NCBI RefSeq assembly: GCF_037265215.1
Contig: NZ_CP147737.1
Coordinates: forward strand, 2,078,001-2,142,000
Direction: 5' to 3'
Length of the DNA: 64,000 nt
Source: Xenorhabdus griffiniae
Lineage (GTDB): Bacteria; Pseudomonadota; Gammaproteobacteria; Enterobacterales; Enterobacteriaceae
Shown piece by piece: positions 32,001-41,978 of the stretch (its first letter is position 1; every line of letters begins with the position of its first letter). Below the pieces are notes generated by a model. That model was not told where the DNA came from, did not search any database, and saw only the letters and a program-made list of their open reading frames with translations. A program made the position numbers and the translations under genes.

Positions 32001-32910
32001 ACGCATTATCTTTAATAAATAATCTCTTGCCGGGAAAATCAATTAATACTGAATATTGATTGAAAAAGTTATTTCCAATTAATCCATCCGCATTTAAGTG
32101 ATTAAAATCTCCATCAACCAATAGTGAATTGAGTTCTATTTTTTTAATCCCATCCTCATCAATTTGAAACGTCGATACATCGCATTCTTCATTTTCCAGT
32201 TTTTTGCTTAAAGCCCGGCAGGGAAGGATAACTGGGGGGGATTGTAGCCGTTGTTGCCAGAACACAGAAGCTGTTGCACCAGTATCCAGGATCATGTTGT
32301 AATTCTTGGCGTTTTGTGAAACCTTGACAATAATACCTTCTTGAGTGAGTCTCAGCGGTAATTCGCTCCAACCAGCAGTCACATTGACATCCAACGCTTG
32401 CAAATGGTCAGAAACCGACAGTTGTTGGTTTTTGTAATCGATAAGAACAACTTTATCTTTGAATAAACTAAGTCCTATTACCATCGAAGCGGGGAGCTTT
32501 TTTTCTTGGCCTAATAAGGTGACTCCCCACGGTGTCAACGAAACGCCGGTAATATCCTTAAATATCATCCCGTTTATCGAAAGTTGTGGAATGTGAAATT
32601 TATCATTAAAAAAAACTTTGCCTGTAATATCAGTAGAGCGTGCTTTTTCAGGATCTATCACTAAGCCTGAAATTTCCGACATAAACTCTTTCGTTAAATG
32701 GAGGCCTTGAGATGCACCCGTGTCGATCACTAAATTTTGCTTTTTCCCATCAATTTCGAGATTTGCTATTGGCATAGAGAATTTATCAAATTGAAAATTT
32801 ATATGCATAACTTCTTCAGCAGCCATGGAATCTGTGACAAACACTGGTGTAATAGAAGAAAAAACGATGAGCACTGTTGCAACAAGATGTTTATTGCGTG
32901 AAAAAAGCAT
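31999..32910 (-). CDS. Exported two-lobed retropepsin-like aspartic protease
   Basis: A 303-residue protein with an N-terminal signal sequence (hydrophobic residues 9-25). It contains two aspartic-protease active-site motifs in one chain: VIDTGAS with D63 and ILDTGAT with D209. Each is followed at the end of its lobe by a similar strand pattern (MVIGLSLF...VVLIDY near 143-158 and LIGNNFF...VLIDF near 282-297). This suggests an internal duplication producing a self-contained pepsin-like bilobed enzyme, whereas most bacterial retropepsin-like proteins have one lobe and dimerise. Probably periplasmic. GGGAGA precedes the ATG. Substrate unknown. Confidence 0.82.
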   Translation of the reverse strand: MLFSRNKHLVATVLIVFSSITPVFVTDSMAAEEVMHINFQFDKFSMPIANLEIDGKKQNLVIDTGASQGLHLTKEFMSEISGLVIDPEKARSTDITGKVFFNDKFHIPQLSINGMIFKDITGVSLTPWGVTLLGQEKKLPASMVIGLSLFKDKVVLIDYKNQQLSVSDHLQALDVNVTAGWSELPLRLTQEGIIVKVSQNAKNYNMILDTGATASVFWQQRLQSPPVILPCRALSKKLENEECDVSTFQIDEDGIKKIELNSLLVDGDFNHLNADGLIGNNFFNQYSVLIDFPGKRLFIKDNA

Positions 32911-33037
32911 GAAAATTCTCCCTATCTGCGTTTAGATTTAAGTCAAACTTTGGGGTGAAAAATGCGCTTCTCTTGAGATTTGCAATAAGAATATTAGACC
33001 AAAAAAAGCATCCAATATTCTTATCTGGGGATTTAGA

Positions 33038-34726
33038 TTAATCTATTTCTTTCAGTGCCTTGGATAAAGTGGCATAAAAACTCAATTGTCCTTTAATTGG
33101 CTCGACTTTGGCTCGTGCCAGCGTTTTCAAAGGCTGGAAGGAGATATCGCACACAACGAGATGTTTCTCTTTTCCCATTTCCCGAACGAATGCTTGAAAA
33201 GCATGTAGCCCACCTGCATCCAGAACCGGAACAGCGTCCCACTGCATAATAATGGTGTGATAATCGGTGCCTTGTTCTTTCAGTTCAGTAAAAATACGCT
33301 CTGCGGCTGCGAAAAACAGGGGGCCATTAATTCGCACAACCAATAAACCGGTATCATGATTCGTTGCGGGAGAAATGCTGATTCGTGTCATGTTGGCGAT
33401 TTTGCGCATAAACAACAGTGAAGCCAGCACAATGCCTATCGTGATTGCTACTACCATATCAAACAGAACCGTTAATGACATACACAGCAACATCACGATG
33501 ATATCGTCTTTGGGGGCACGGCGGATGAGATCCACAACCTTATGGGCTTCGCTCATATTCCACGCCACAATCAACAAAATAGCTGACATAGCGGCAAGCG
33601 GTAAATAAGAAAGTATTGGGGCAAGAACCAGCAGTGCCAACAATACCAGCAGGGAGTGAACGACAGCGGCAATTGGTGAGGTTGCTCCTGCCCGCACATT
33701 GGCGGCTGAGCGAGCGATAGCCGCAGTTGCGGTGATCCCACCAAAGAAGGGGGCGACAATATTACCCATTCCCTGACCGATTAATTCACTGTTGGAATGA
33801 TGTTTTTTTCCGGTCATGCCATCAAGAATAACGGCGCACAGCAGGGATTCAATTGCGCCTAACATTGCCATAGAAAATGCAGCGGGCAGTAATGCTGATA
33901 TTGTATTCCAGCTAATATCAAGAGAATGAGTATCAGGTAATTGCCACGGCAGGACAAATTGGGGAAGAATGGGGGGAATACCTTGGCCTTGTGTACCTTC
34001 TTCCAGCGTATAGCTAAATGATGAACCAATTGTTGCCACATCATGGCCTAACAGATGCATGATCCCCATGATACCTGTACCTGCTATTAAAGCGGGTAAG
34101 TGACCTGGTAACTTTAGCCTGAGTTTTGGCCAGAAAATCAAGACCAGCAGGGTTGTTAAACCAATAAGGGTATCGCTCAGTTGTAATGAAGGAAACGCTT
34201 GGGAGAGGGCAATCACCTTATTAATATAATTTTCCGGTACATGGTCTAATTTCAGGCCGAAGAAATTTTGCACTTGCATGGTAGCGATGGTAATGGCAAT
34301 ACCAGAAGTGAATCCAAGCGTAACAGACAGTGGAATATACTCAATCAACCGGCCTAATCGCGCTAATCCCATGATAAGCAGGATAATGCCTGACATGAGC
34401 GTGGCAATGAGCAAACCACTGAGGCCAAATTGTTGCGATACAGGATAGAGTATCACCACAAAAGCTGCTGTTGGGCCGGAAACGCTATAGCGTGATCCTC
34501 CGGTCACAGCAATAATCATGCCGGCAATGGCCGCAGTATACAGGCCGTATTGTGGTGCAACACCACTACCGATTGCCAGAGCCATTGCCAGTGGGATAGC
34601 AATAATTCCCACGGTGATACCAGCAATTATGTCTTTGATAAGACGCTGAAAAGAGTAAGTTTCTTTCCAACAAGCGTCAATAAGCGCACTAAATGGACGT
34701 ATTCCCTTAATTTTACGAGTATTCAT
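33038..34726 (-). CDS. SulP family anion transporter with STAS domain (DauA-like)
   Basis: A 562-residue SLC26/SulP transporter. About 12-14 membrane segments occupy residues 30-430, with the core motif [11 protein letters not shown] near residue 82 and [12 protein letters not shown] near 320. A cytoplasmic STAS domain follows (about 440-555; [22 protein letters not shown]). E. coli DauA (YchM) of the same family is a C4-dicarboxylic acid transporter that lies beside prs. Here the gene is beyond kdsA. Whether it is the true DauA orthologue or another SulP protein is uncertain. Confidence 0.85.
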   Translation of the reverse strand: MNTRKIKGIRPFSALIDACWKETYSFQRLIKDIIAGITVGIIAIPLAMALAIGSGVAPQYGLYTAAIAGMIIAVTGGSRYSVSGPTAAFVVILYPVSQQFGLSGLLIATLMSGIILLIMGLARLGRLIEYIPLSVTLGFTSGIAITIATMQVQNFFGLKLDHVPENYINKVIALSQAFPSLQLSDTLIGLTTLLVLIFWPKLRLKLPGHLPALIAGTGIMGIMHLLGHDVATIGSSFSYTLEEGTQGQGIPPILPQFVLPWQLPDTHSLDISWNTISALLPAAFSMAMLGAIESLLCAVILDGMTGKKHHSNSELIGQGMGNIVAPFFGGITATAAIARSAANVRAGATSPIAAVVHSLLVLLALLVLAPILSYLPLAAMSAILLIVAWNMSEAHKVVDLIRRAPKDDIIVMLLCMSLTVLFDMVVAITIGIVLASLLFMRKIANMTRISISPATNHDTGLLVVRINGPLFFAAAERIFTELKEQGTDYHTIIMQWDAVPVLDAGGLHAFQAFVREMGKEKHLVVCDISFQPLKTLARAKVEPIKGQLSFYATLSKALKEID

Positions 34727-34955
34727 TTAATTGAGAACCAAAAAATAAGATGGCAAATGATGAGCTGAAAAAAGTTATGCCAGCATATCGCTTTTATCAG
34801 CTCAGAAAAGTGTTATATGTCAAAAAGTTAACTAATAGATTAGTGCTTGTTTTTGGTCACGTGGGTAAATTTTGAGTTTGATGCTCACTTTAAGATAAAT
34901 AGCACAAATAATCCTAATTATTGGCTGTGAACGTCTCTGTCGGCAAATTCGTCAG

Positions 34956-35153
34956 TCAAATTCCGTACCGTTTTTCTTCAGCAAACCAACAGCGGATGAC
35001 TCGAAATTCATAGCCATTTCGTCGATAGTGCTGGTCTAAGACTTTGGAACGATTTGTTTTGTTACCTCTTTTAATGTTTTTTCCGGCAAGCAGGAGTTGC
35101 CCTCGTAATGTTGCAGGGACAGGTAAATAAAATAAGCGGTTATTGCTTAAGAT
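34956..35153 (-). pseudogene. Possible VRR-NUC-type phage nuclease fragment
   Basis: A 65-codon open stretch on the minus strand without a start codon. Its translation has LFYLPVPATLRGQLLLAGKN followed later by VLDQHYRRNGYEFRVIRCW. This order (PVP, a short hydrophobic strand, a lysine-containing AGKN-like motif, then a helix and GY-x-V) resembles the C-terminal half of phage VRR-NUC endonucleases. Both ends are lost. The rest of 34727-35164 shows nothing coding. The assignment is tentative. Confidence 0.35.
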
Positions 35154-35164
35154 CCTGTATATGA

Positions 35165-35590
35165 TTAAACCTTAATTAAATCAAATTGTTTTATTGCCAT
35201 TACTATCTTCTCAACGTCGTTGTCTGAAAGGTGGTGATGACAAGGAATAGTGAGAATTTCTTGTGCTAAACGTTCAGTAACGGGAAGAACTATTTGAGGT
35301 TGGCTACGAAGCCATGCTTGTTGCCGATGTATCGGTATTGGATAATGGATAGCAGCTTCAATATCATGTTTAGCTAGATGCTGCTGCAATTTGTCTCGTT
35401 TTCTTGATCTTACAACATAATGATAATAAGCATTTCCCTGTTTTCCTGCCCCTATATCCGCAACAGGAAGGGCAGCTAAACAGACTGCATCACCAATCAT
35501 CGAAAGACCTTGACCAATAAGCAATTTCCGGAATGATGAGGAACGTAACGCCTCGGAATAAGGCGATGCACGTTCAGCGAATGAAGTCAT
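35165..35590 (-). pseudogene. Chimeric relic: MFS transporter N-terminus joined to sugar aminotransferase C-terminus
   Basis: The frame from the ATG at 35590 encodes about 35 residues that look like the start of an MFS exporter (SSSFRKLLIGQGLSMIGDAV, then CLAALPVA). It then switches, without losing the frame, to the C-terminal ~85 residues of a DegT/DnrJ/EryC1/StrS-type PLP aminotransferase (YYHYVVRSRKRD, HYPIPIHRQQAW, LPVTERLAQEILTIPCHHHLSD). An internal deletion must have removed the rest of both genes. The ATG overlaps the end of the upstream GH65 gene, indicating a former translationally coupled operon. Not expected to be functional, although the ORF is open. Confidence 0.7.
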
Positions 35591-36245
35591 TTGTTTCTCC
35601 GCAAATATAGATACGTCCATCTGGACAACATTCGGTAGTGAGTTTCTTTCCTCCACAGTAGATGTCAATGATGCCATCTGCAAATACACTGACCATAAGT
35701 CGTTGCCCGCAAAAATAAAGCATAAACCGATAGGAATCCCAATCAGATGGTAATCGGGGACGAAAATAAAGCTTTTTATCAGCAACACGTAGTCCAGCTA
35801 ATCCCTCAACAAGTCCTTGCCATGCACCCGCGTAAGCTGAAAGGTGTAACCCATTTTTGTAATTTAATATGGGAGTGAAATCCAGATTATATCGGCTTGC
35901 GCGTGATATAAAATCGGCGCAGGTATCAACTTTACCTATATCTGCAGCAAGCACTGCATGAGGGCCATAACTGAGTGATGATTCATGGACAGTACGGGGT
36001 TCATAGAAGTTGAATGCTACTCTTTTGACTTCATCAGAGAAATCATTAGGAAACAATGACATAAGCAGGACGACATCAGCCTGTTTTATGGTTTTAGATG
36101 TGAAGTTTTGCAGTTTTTCAGCAGAACACCGTTCATGTTCATCGATGAATTGTGGTCCACGTTTTTTCTCGTTCCTTAGTTCAGTATCTTGAAGCATTGC
36201 ATATCCATCGAATTCCTCTGGAATAGAAACACCGTCAATAATCAT
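35574..36245 (-). pseudogene. C-terminal fragment of a GH65 glycoside phosphorylase
   Basis: A 223-codon open frame matching the C-terminal third of GH65 enzymes (maltose, trehalose or kojibiose phosphorylase). Family motifs are KQADVVLLMSLFPNDF, NFYEPRTVHESSLSYGPHAVLAADIG and HLSAYAGAWQGLVEGLAGLRV. The N-terminal two thirds, with the catalytic Glu, are absent. Similarity stops exactly where an IS701-type transposase fragment begins (about 36248). Together with the downstream MFS and aminotransferase pieces it suggests a former sugar or aminosugar natural-product locus, destroyed by IS insertion and deletion. Confidence 0.75.
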
Positions 36246-36247
36246 CC

Positions 36248-37265
36248 AATTTTATCAAAAAAGGGATCCATTCTGCTGGCGTCCAACGCCAATATAGCGG
36301 TACTGCCGGACGGATAGAAAACAGTCAGATAGGCGTCTTTCTCTGTTATGCCGGTCAGGGCGGCCATGCCTTTATTGACCGGGCCTTATACCTGCCTGAA
36401 CAATGGACAGATGACCGGCCCCGATGTAAAGCCGCTGGCATTCCTGACTCGGTCACCTTTGCCACCAAACCCCAACTTACCCAACAGATGTTGGAATGTG
36501 CATTAGATGCTGGCGTCTCTTGTCGTTGGGTGACCGCCGATACGGTGTATGGTCAAGATCGTCGCCTGCGGTGCTGGTTAGAATCCCGATATCAACCGTT
36601 TGTACTGGCGAGCCCCAAAAATGAACACGTGTGGTGGCAGGGCCCACGTATACCAGAGCCGACAAGGTTGTGGACAGTCTGCCATCTTCGTTTTGGGAAA
36701 AACATTCCGCGGGATTGGAGACAAAGGGAGAACGTTGGTACGACTGGGTTCGGGTGCCGCTTTGGCATTTACAACTCAGTGAGGAAGAGCGGGGTTATGG
36801 GCATTATCTGCTGGTTCGGCGCAGCCGGGATGAGAAACAAGAGCGGGCTTATTATATCGTCTATGCCCGCAGAGAATAGGCTGACCTGAAAACTCTGGTT
36901 CAGGTGGCAGGGCATCGCTGGGAAATTGAAAGTGGTTTTGAGGAAACGAAGGGGGAATGTGGCTTGGATCATTATGAAGTGCGGCAATGGCACAGTTGGT
37001 ATCGGCACATTACCTTATCGCTATTAGCTCATGCGGTACTGGCGGTCTTGCGGATACGGGAGAAAAAAACACCGGCGGGATTGGTAGCCCTGAGTATCCC
37101 GGAACTGCGTAAGCTGTTGTCAAAATTGATGGAAAAAACGGGAGAGGCAGTCGAACAGATTTTACATTGGTCAGACTGGCGACGACGACACCAATACTAT
37201 GCACAACAATGTCATTACTGTCGTCGGAATAACCCTATAGTGACAGAACAATTACGGCTGTAGTA
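36248..37265 (+). pseudogene. Truncated IS701-family transposase (copy 1)
   Basis: A 3' portion of an IS701-family element, with the 5' end missing. The reading frame is broken several times: a TGA/TAG near 36400, frame changes, and a stop inside [14 protein letters not shown] near 36880. The intact tail reads [26 protein letters not shown] and [14 protein letters not shown]. The right end TACGGCTGTAGTA followed by TTAG matches that of copy 2 at 40607-40619. It cuts off the GH65 gene. Confidence 0.88.
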
Positions 37266-37289
37266 TTAGAACTCCATTTAGATCAGATA

Positions 37290-37533
37290 GGGGTTTTCCG
37301 CCGGAAATTCCGATGCCATGAATTTGACGTTTTTTTATACATGTTTCGCATTATTAGGATGTACGATTAAGGTTCCATCAATGAGAATTAATGCGTACCA
37401 ACCATATGAAACGTAGTAATCAGATTTTTTTGCAAGAAATAGCTACTTTTTTACTGTCCGGTTAGACCTGGTCTTACGTACAGGTTATTTTATTCCACGT
37501 TTTAGCTTTTCGGAAATTCCGGCGGAAAACCCC
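37290..37533. repeat. Small non-coding element with 23-bp inverted repeats (MITE-like)
   Basis: A 244-bp segment bounded by inverted repeats of 23 bp with one mismatch (GGGGTTTTCCGCCGGAAATT... at 37290-37312 and its complement at 37511-37533). The inside is AT-rich with no ORF. It has the form of a non-autonomous element derived from an IS. No clear target duplication was seen. The parent IS was not identified in this window. Confidence 0.6.
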
Positions 37534-37619
37534 AGATCGAAAGACCCATGTCCGGTTTGGAGAGGGGGTGCCCGGAAAAGTACCGTGATAAACGGTAACT
37601 CGCTGGCGCTCTACTCTAC
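37534..37619 (+). ncRNA. 3' end remnant of a group II intron (part of domain V, domain VI)
   Basis: GATCGAAAGACCCATGTCCGG looks like the loop and 3' strand of group II intron domain V. A GGAGAGGGGGTGCCCGG region and a small ACCGTGATAAACGGT hairpin with an unpaired A (domain VI-like) follow, and the stretch ends in CGCTCTACTCTAC, a usual intron 3' terminus. The 5' strand of domain V is missing because the inverted-repeat element abuts here, and no reverse transcriptase gene remains. It cannot splice. Confidence 0.5.
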
Positions 37620-38718
37620 CGCACGCTCCGTTCTCAGAAGAGCACAGTTTGGCAACAGGCTGTTTATCCGACTATTGTGTTACACTCTATGCAAGGCCTT
37701 ACTACGCTTGGACTTGCTCTGTATCAGTAGGAGATCCAGCTGTCGAGCCGGTTCCCTAGCCACAACTGAGGTTTGTGCAAAATACGCCCAAAAACAACAA
37801 CTGTAGCGGTATTCGGAACAGCTATTTAGGTGTTTGTGTAATCATCATGTAAATGCACTATATCAAATGTTATCATCACATTAAGTAATATAAAAAATCC
37901 TTTACATTATAACTTATAACGATGTATTATTATTACAGAAGCAAAAAGTAGCACGAAAAACAATCACAAATTAATAATGAATTATATGATTTTGTATCAG
38001 AAAAAATAGATATTCAAAATTCTAATTTGAACATTTTTTTGATTGAGGCTTGTTTTATTTTAGTTAAATTTACTATATGAGCTTTAAAGTTTATTGAAAA
38101 AAATAATATTAATTAATATTGATAATTTTTGAATTTTTTTAGAGAATATTAAATTTTTATCTATTAAAAATTGTGCTAATGAAGGTCGCTATCTCTACTG
38201 TTATGCTAAATAATATATGGAAATTTTTATTGGCATATAATGATGTGTGAAATGTCAATGTAATTGCTTTTTTAGAGATTATAAAAATCTTTTTTTAAAA
38301 ATAAAAAATAATAGCATTCTGTATGATTATAATTTATGGTTTAATTTTTTAAAAATGTAGTTTTTAGTCAAAATAAAATTATGCGATCTTGAGGTGAGGA
38401 AATACATAGCTAATTTTTATATGACTCTTTTATACCTAAAATATACCGATTTTTAAATTTATTTATTTTTTAAATCTAACTAGGATGGTATCCATGTTGT
38501 GTATTGACAACTAATCTGGAAAAATATTTTTAGATACAGATAAATATAAAATTTAACCTCTTAGGTATGTTAAACTTTAAAGAGATTTGGCCACATATGC
38601 AGGGCGGTCTGCCTGAGTCGGTAAATAATATTATTTCTCTGGCAACCGCGAATTAGATAAGTCATCGGCTTGGTTAATAATGTAATGAATCAAGCCAATT
38701 ACATTTAATAGGAGAACT
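37620..38718. other. Non-coding, decayed AT-rich region
   Basis: About 1.1 kb without a supportable gene. 37620-37800 is moderately GC-rich flank of the intron remnant, perhaps a former exon. 37860-38580 is extremely AT-rich with stop codons in all frames. A possible leader for the EVE gene occupies the last ~100 bases (TAGGAGAACT before 38719). No family repeat copies are present. Confidence 0.55.
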
Positions 38719-39216
38719 ATGATGACAAAGTATTGGTGTGGCGTTGTCTCCCGAGAACATATCAAGTTCGGTGAACAAGGTGGATTTTGTCAGGTGTGTC
38801 ACGGAAAACGTTCACCGCTGACCAGGATGGCAGTGGGTGATGGCATTGTTTTTTATTCCCCCGTTCTGCAATTTCAGGGGAAAGAGAAATGTCAGAGTTT
38901 TACCGCCATTGGTACTGTCATCGGGGAGGAAACCTATCAATTTCAGATGACACCAACCTTCGTACCCTACCGGCGTGATATCGCTTATCAGCCTTGTGTC
39001 GATGCCCCTATTCACCCCTTGCTCGATCAGCTTAGTTTCACCGCAGGGCACAGTAACTGGGGTTATAAATTCCGCTTCGGCCACTTTGAAATTACTGCCG
39101 CCGACTTTTTGTTGATAGAGCAAGCCATGTTGCCCAATAGGACACCAACCGTTCTCAGGCCGGTTAAGCAGGAATCAACAGGTCAAACTCTGGACTTATT
39201 TACCGATCATAGTTAG
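38719..39216 (+). CDS. EVE domain-containing protein
   Basis: A 165-residue protein made up of an EVE domain (PUA-like superfamily), readable from KYWCGVVSREHIKFG through GGFCQVCHGKRSPLTRM, GIVFYSPVLQF, FTAIGTVIG and PYRRDIAYQP. EVE domains bind modified bases or RNA, and often accompany modification-dependent restriction or toxin systems in bacteria. Here it stands alone between IS debris, with its own GGAG ribosome site. A second in-frame ATG is one codon later. Possible solitary defence or RNA-related protein; function open. Confidence 0.88.
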   Translation: MMTKYWCGVVSREHIKFGEQGGFCQVCHGKRSPLTRMAVGDGIVFYSPVLQFQGKEKCQSFTAIGTVIGEETYQFQMTPTFVPYRRDIAYQPCVDAPIHPLLDQLSFTAGHSNWGYKFRFGHFEITAADFLLIEQAMLPNRTPTVLRPVKQESTGQTLDLFTDHS

Positions 39217-39253
39217 TGGTAGAAGCAGCTGTGCCGAGGTGAATACTGCTTAG

Positions 39254-40619
39254 TACTACAGTCGTAGTTAATATTGTGTCATGATAGCTATCTCCCTTCT
39301 TCCTCACCCTAGGGAGGTGCCACATGGCCTCACCTATCAATCTCTGGGAACAAGAGCTCCTGACTGCCCATTCCCGTCTGACTTCGCTGTTTCACTCTGC
39401 GAGTTCTCAACAACGTTGTCTGGCTTATCTTCGGGGATGACTCAGTGATGTTGAACGTAAAAATGGCTGGCAACTGGCTGAATGGCTCGGTGAACGCTCG
39501 CCGGATAACATTCAATATTTTCTGGAACACGCCCACTGGGATGCAGAAGCCGCCCGCAATGTCTTACGCGACTATGTCACTGAACATCTGGGTGATGAGC
39601 AAGGTATTCTTATCATTGATGAAACCGGCTTTATCAAAAAGGGCACCCATTCTGCCGGCGTCCAACGCCAATATAGCGGCACCGCCGGGCGGGTCGAAAA
39701 CAGTCAGATAGGCGTCTTCCTGTGTTATGCCGGTCATGGCGGTCATGCTTTTATTGACCGGGCATTATACCTGCCCGAACAGTGGACGGCGGATCGCCCG
39801 CGTTGCGAAGCCGCCGGCATTCCTGATTCGGTGAACTTTGCCAACCAAACCTCAGCTTGCCCGGCAAATGCTGGAGCGAGCCTTCAGCGCGGGCGTGCCT
39901 TGCCGTTGGGTGACCGCCGCTTGCGATGCTGGCTGGAAGCCCAGTATCAACCTTTTGTCCTCGCGATCCCTAAGAATGAACCACTTTGGTGGCAAGCACC
40001 TTGCTATGTCAGAGCGGACGTGATTGCCGCCAGTCTGACGGCTGACGATTGGGAAAAACAGTCAGCCGGGTTGGGAACAAAGGGAGAACGTTGGTATGAC
40101 TGGGCGCGGATCCCGCTCTGGCGTTTACAGATGAGTGAAGAAGAACGTTGCTATGGTCATTATCTCCTGATCCGGCGTAGCCGGGATGATAAGCAAGAAC
40201 GGGCTTATTATGTTGTTTATGCACACAAAGACCAGGCAAACCTCAACACATTGGTTCAGGTGGCCGGGCATCGCTGGGAAATCGAAAGCGGCTTTGAGGA
40301 AACGAAAGGGGAATGTGGACTGGATCATTACGAAGTCCGGCAGTGGCATAGGTGGTATCGGCATATTACGTTGTCATTATTGGCCCATGCGGTACTGGCA
40401 GTTTTGCGAATACAGGAGAAAAAAAACGCCGGAGGGACGGGTAGCCCGAAGTGTATCGGAACTGCGTAAGTTGTTGTCAAAAATGATGAAGGCAGGAGAA
40501 ACCCTAAAACAGATTTTATCTTGGTCAGACTGGCGGCGACGACATCAGTACTATGCGCAACAATGTCATTACCGCCACCGGAAGGAATATCTGCCCATAA
40601 AGCAGTTACGACTGTAGTA
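39254..40619 (+). mobile_element. IS701-family insertion sequence (copy 2), complete ends, dead transposase
   Basis: A 1366-bp element with 13-bp perfect terminal inverted repeats (TACTACAGTCGTA at 39254-39266; complement at 40607-40619). It is flanked by TTAG (39250-39253) and CTAG (40620-40623). Both fit the YTAR-type target preference I recall for this family, but they differ in one base, so the flanks may have mutated or recombined. The right end equals that of the truncated copy at 36248-37265. Confidence 0.85.
39324..40617 (+). pseudogene. IS701-family transposase, broken
   Basis: Starts MASPINLWEQELLTAHSRL, then meets an in-frame TGA at about 39438 (LRG*LSDVERKNG). It continues with IIDETGFIKKGTHSAG (first catalytic Asp) and [26 protein letters not shown]. 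The frame shifts near 39830 after AAGIPDSV and a further short deletion follows. The C-terminal [20 protein letters not shown] (catalytic Glu) is present, with another frame change near 40430. At least three lesions, so no active enzyme. Confidence 0.88.
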
Positions 40620-40630
40620 CTAGTTGCATA

Positions 40631-41974
40631 TCATGTTCTCCTATACCGATAGATGCTTTCCCATTGTGCAAGAGCATCCCAATGCTCCTGCCTGAAAGTC
40701 ACTAATGGCCTGGCCTTACGTAGGACATTTATTGCTCTGGTGATGTTGTATTCAGGATATTGTTTCAATAGCCATGCTGCTACAACCATGGCACTGCGGG
40801 ACAATCCGAGTGTGCAATGGATGAATACGTTGCCTTTTTGGTGCAATTTATCCAACGTACAAACAGCGGATTGCAGTGCTTCTGGTGTTAGCGGTAATAA
40901 ATCTATTTGAGGTTGGCATACATAGTGTTTTCCTTGATTATCAGGTTTTCTGTGCCACTCAGCAGTCAGATCAAACACACTGGTTATATTGATTGATTCA
41001 ATAACAGATTGGCATGGTAAGCAACCGAGGATAATTCCTTCTACGATATGATTATAAGGAGAACTTTGGCGCCTGAACCAAAGATAAGAAAGCCAAGCCC
41101 CAAATTGGTATGGTGCCAGTAGCCAACGTGCGGACAGTGACATGCATCCATCGGATTGTTTTTGGAACACTGAATTACCTAATCCAGCATAACCAAGGGC
41201 GATCATCAATAATGATATAGCAGGCCATAACAATATCCAGAAAATTCCTCCTAATCCATATGCCATCAGCGTAAAAAAGAAACTTCCCATTATATAACAG
41301 CCAAAGAGTTTCCGAGCATAGCTACCCTGGCTTGGTTGCCACCGCCAATGATGTGAAATCGGTAATAAGTAACTAATGATCACACCTACGGCAAAGCCTG
41401 TGATCACGTCAATAAAATGGTGCTGCCAAGTGGTAAGGACTGATAAGGCAATCAGGAGAGACCAGACATGCAGCAAACCACGCCAGTAACCTTGAATGTG
41501 TGTGGAATAACGCAGCCAGAGTAACCATAACAGGATAATATGTAAGGACGGTGCTTGATTATAGGGTAAATCAAACAGTTCTAGTTGAGTGAACAGCCAA
41601 CCGAAAATACCAGTTGTTGCAGGGCGGGAAAATGAAAATTGCAAAGGGAATAACAAAAATCCGGTACAGGCAATCAGTGACGCTGTCACTAATCTCCAGC
41701 CGTGAAGCCATTGCTCACGGCGGTTGGTACAGATAAATAATGATATCCCGTAAAAAAAATCAATACTCCAATAAGGAATAATTGTCCATGACCAAAAAGG
41801 GATATTCTGTTCCCAACTGAAAACGACGACTTTTATGTCGTCTCTTAGTGAGGTGAGCTGATTAATTTGCCCATATGTCATAAAGAAAAAGGGTGTCAGG
41901 AACAATAGCCATACACAGGCTGTCAGCCATAAACGTTGACGACTTTCAAGGGCAAGTTGCATTGGGAATTTCAT
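40631..41974 (-). CDS. ynbD: PAP2 phosphatase / dual-specificity phosphatase fusion (YnbD-like)
   Basis: A 447-residue fusion. The N-terminal half is a polytopic membrane domain of the PAP2 type (NQAPSLHIILLW near residue 150, and HHFIDVITGFAVG with the catalytic-type His). The C-terminal ~130 residues are a tyrosine/dual-specificity phosphatase with the P-loop FIHCTLGLSRSAMV (HCx5R). Same architecture as E. coli YnbD. The ATG at 41974 lies 4 bases after the ynbC stop; a longer start inside ynbC is less likely. Last gene of a ynbA-ynbC-ynbD operon of unknown product, plausibly a phospholipid or lipid-linked compound. Confidence 0.88.
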   Translation of the reverse strand: MKFPMQLALESRQRLWLTACVWLLFLTPFFFMTYGQINQLTSLRDDIKVVVFSWEQNIPFWSWTIIPYWSIDFFYGISLFICTNRREQWLHGWRLVTASLIACTGFLLFPLQFSFSRPATTGIFGWLFTQLELFDLPYNQAPSLHIILLWLLWLRYSTHIQGYWRGLLHVWSLLIALSVLTTWQHHFIDVITGFAVGVIISYLLPISHHWRWQPSQGSYARKLFGCYIMGSFFFTLMAYGLGGIFWILLWPAISLLMIALGYAGLGNSVFQKQSDGCMSLSARWLLAPYQFGAWLSYLWFRRQSSPYNHIVEGIILGCLPCQSVIESINITSVFDLTAEWHRKPDNQGKHYVCQPQIDLLPLTPEALQSAVCTLDKLHQKGNVFIHCTLGLSRSAMVVAAWLLKQYPEYNITRAINVLRKARPLVTFRQEHWDALAQWESIYRYRRT

Positions 41975-41978
41975 AGAG

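Noticed and set aside
37585..37806. 73-codon frame over the intron remnant
   Set aside because: Basic, cysteine-rich random-looking product that begins inside the intron tail; no ribosome site.
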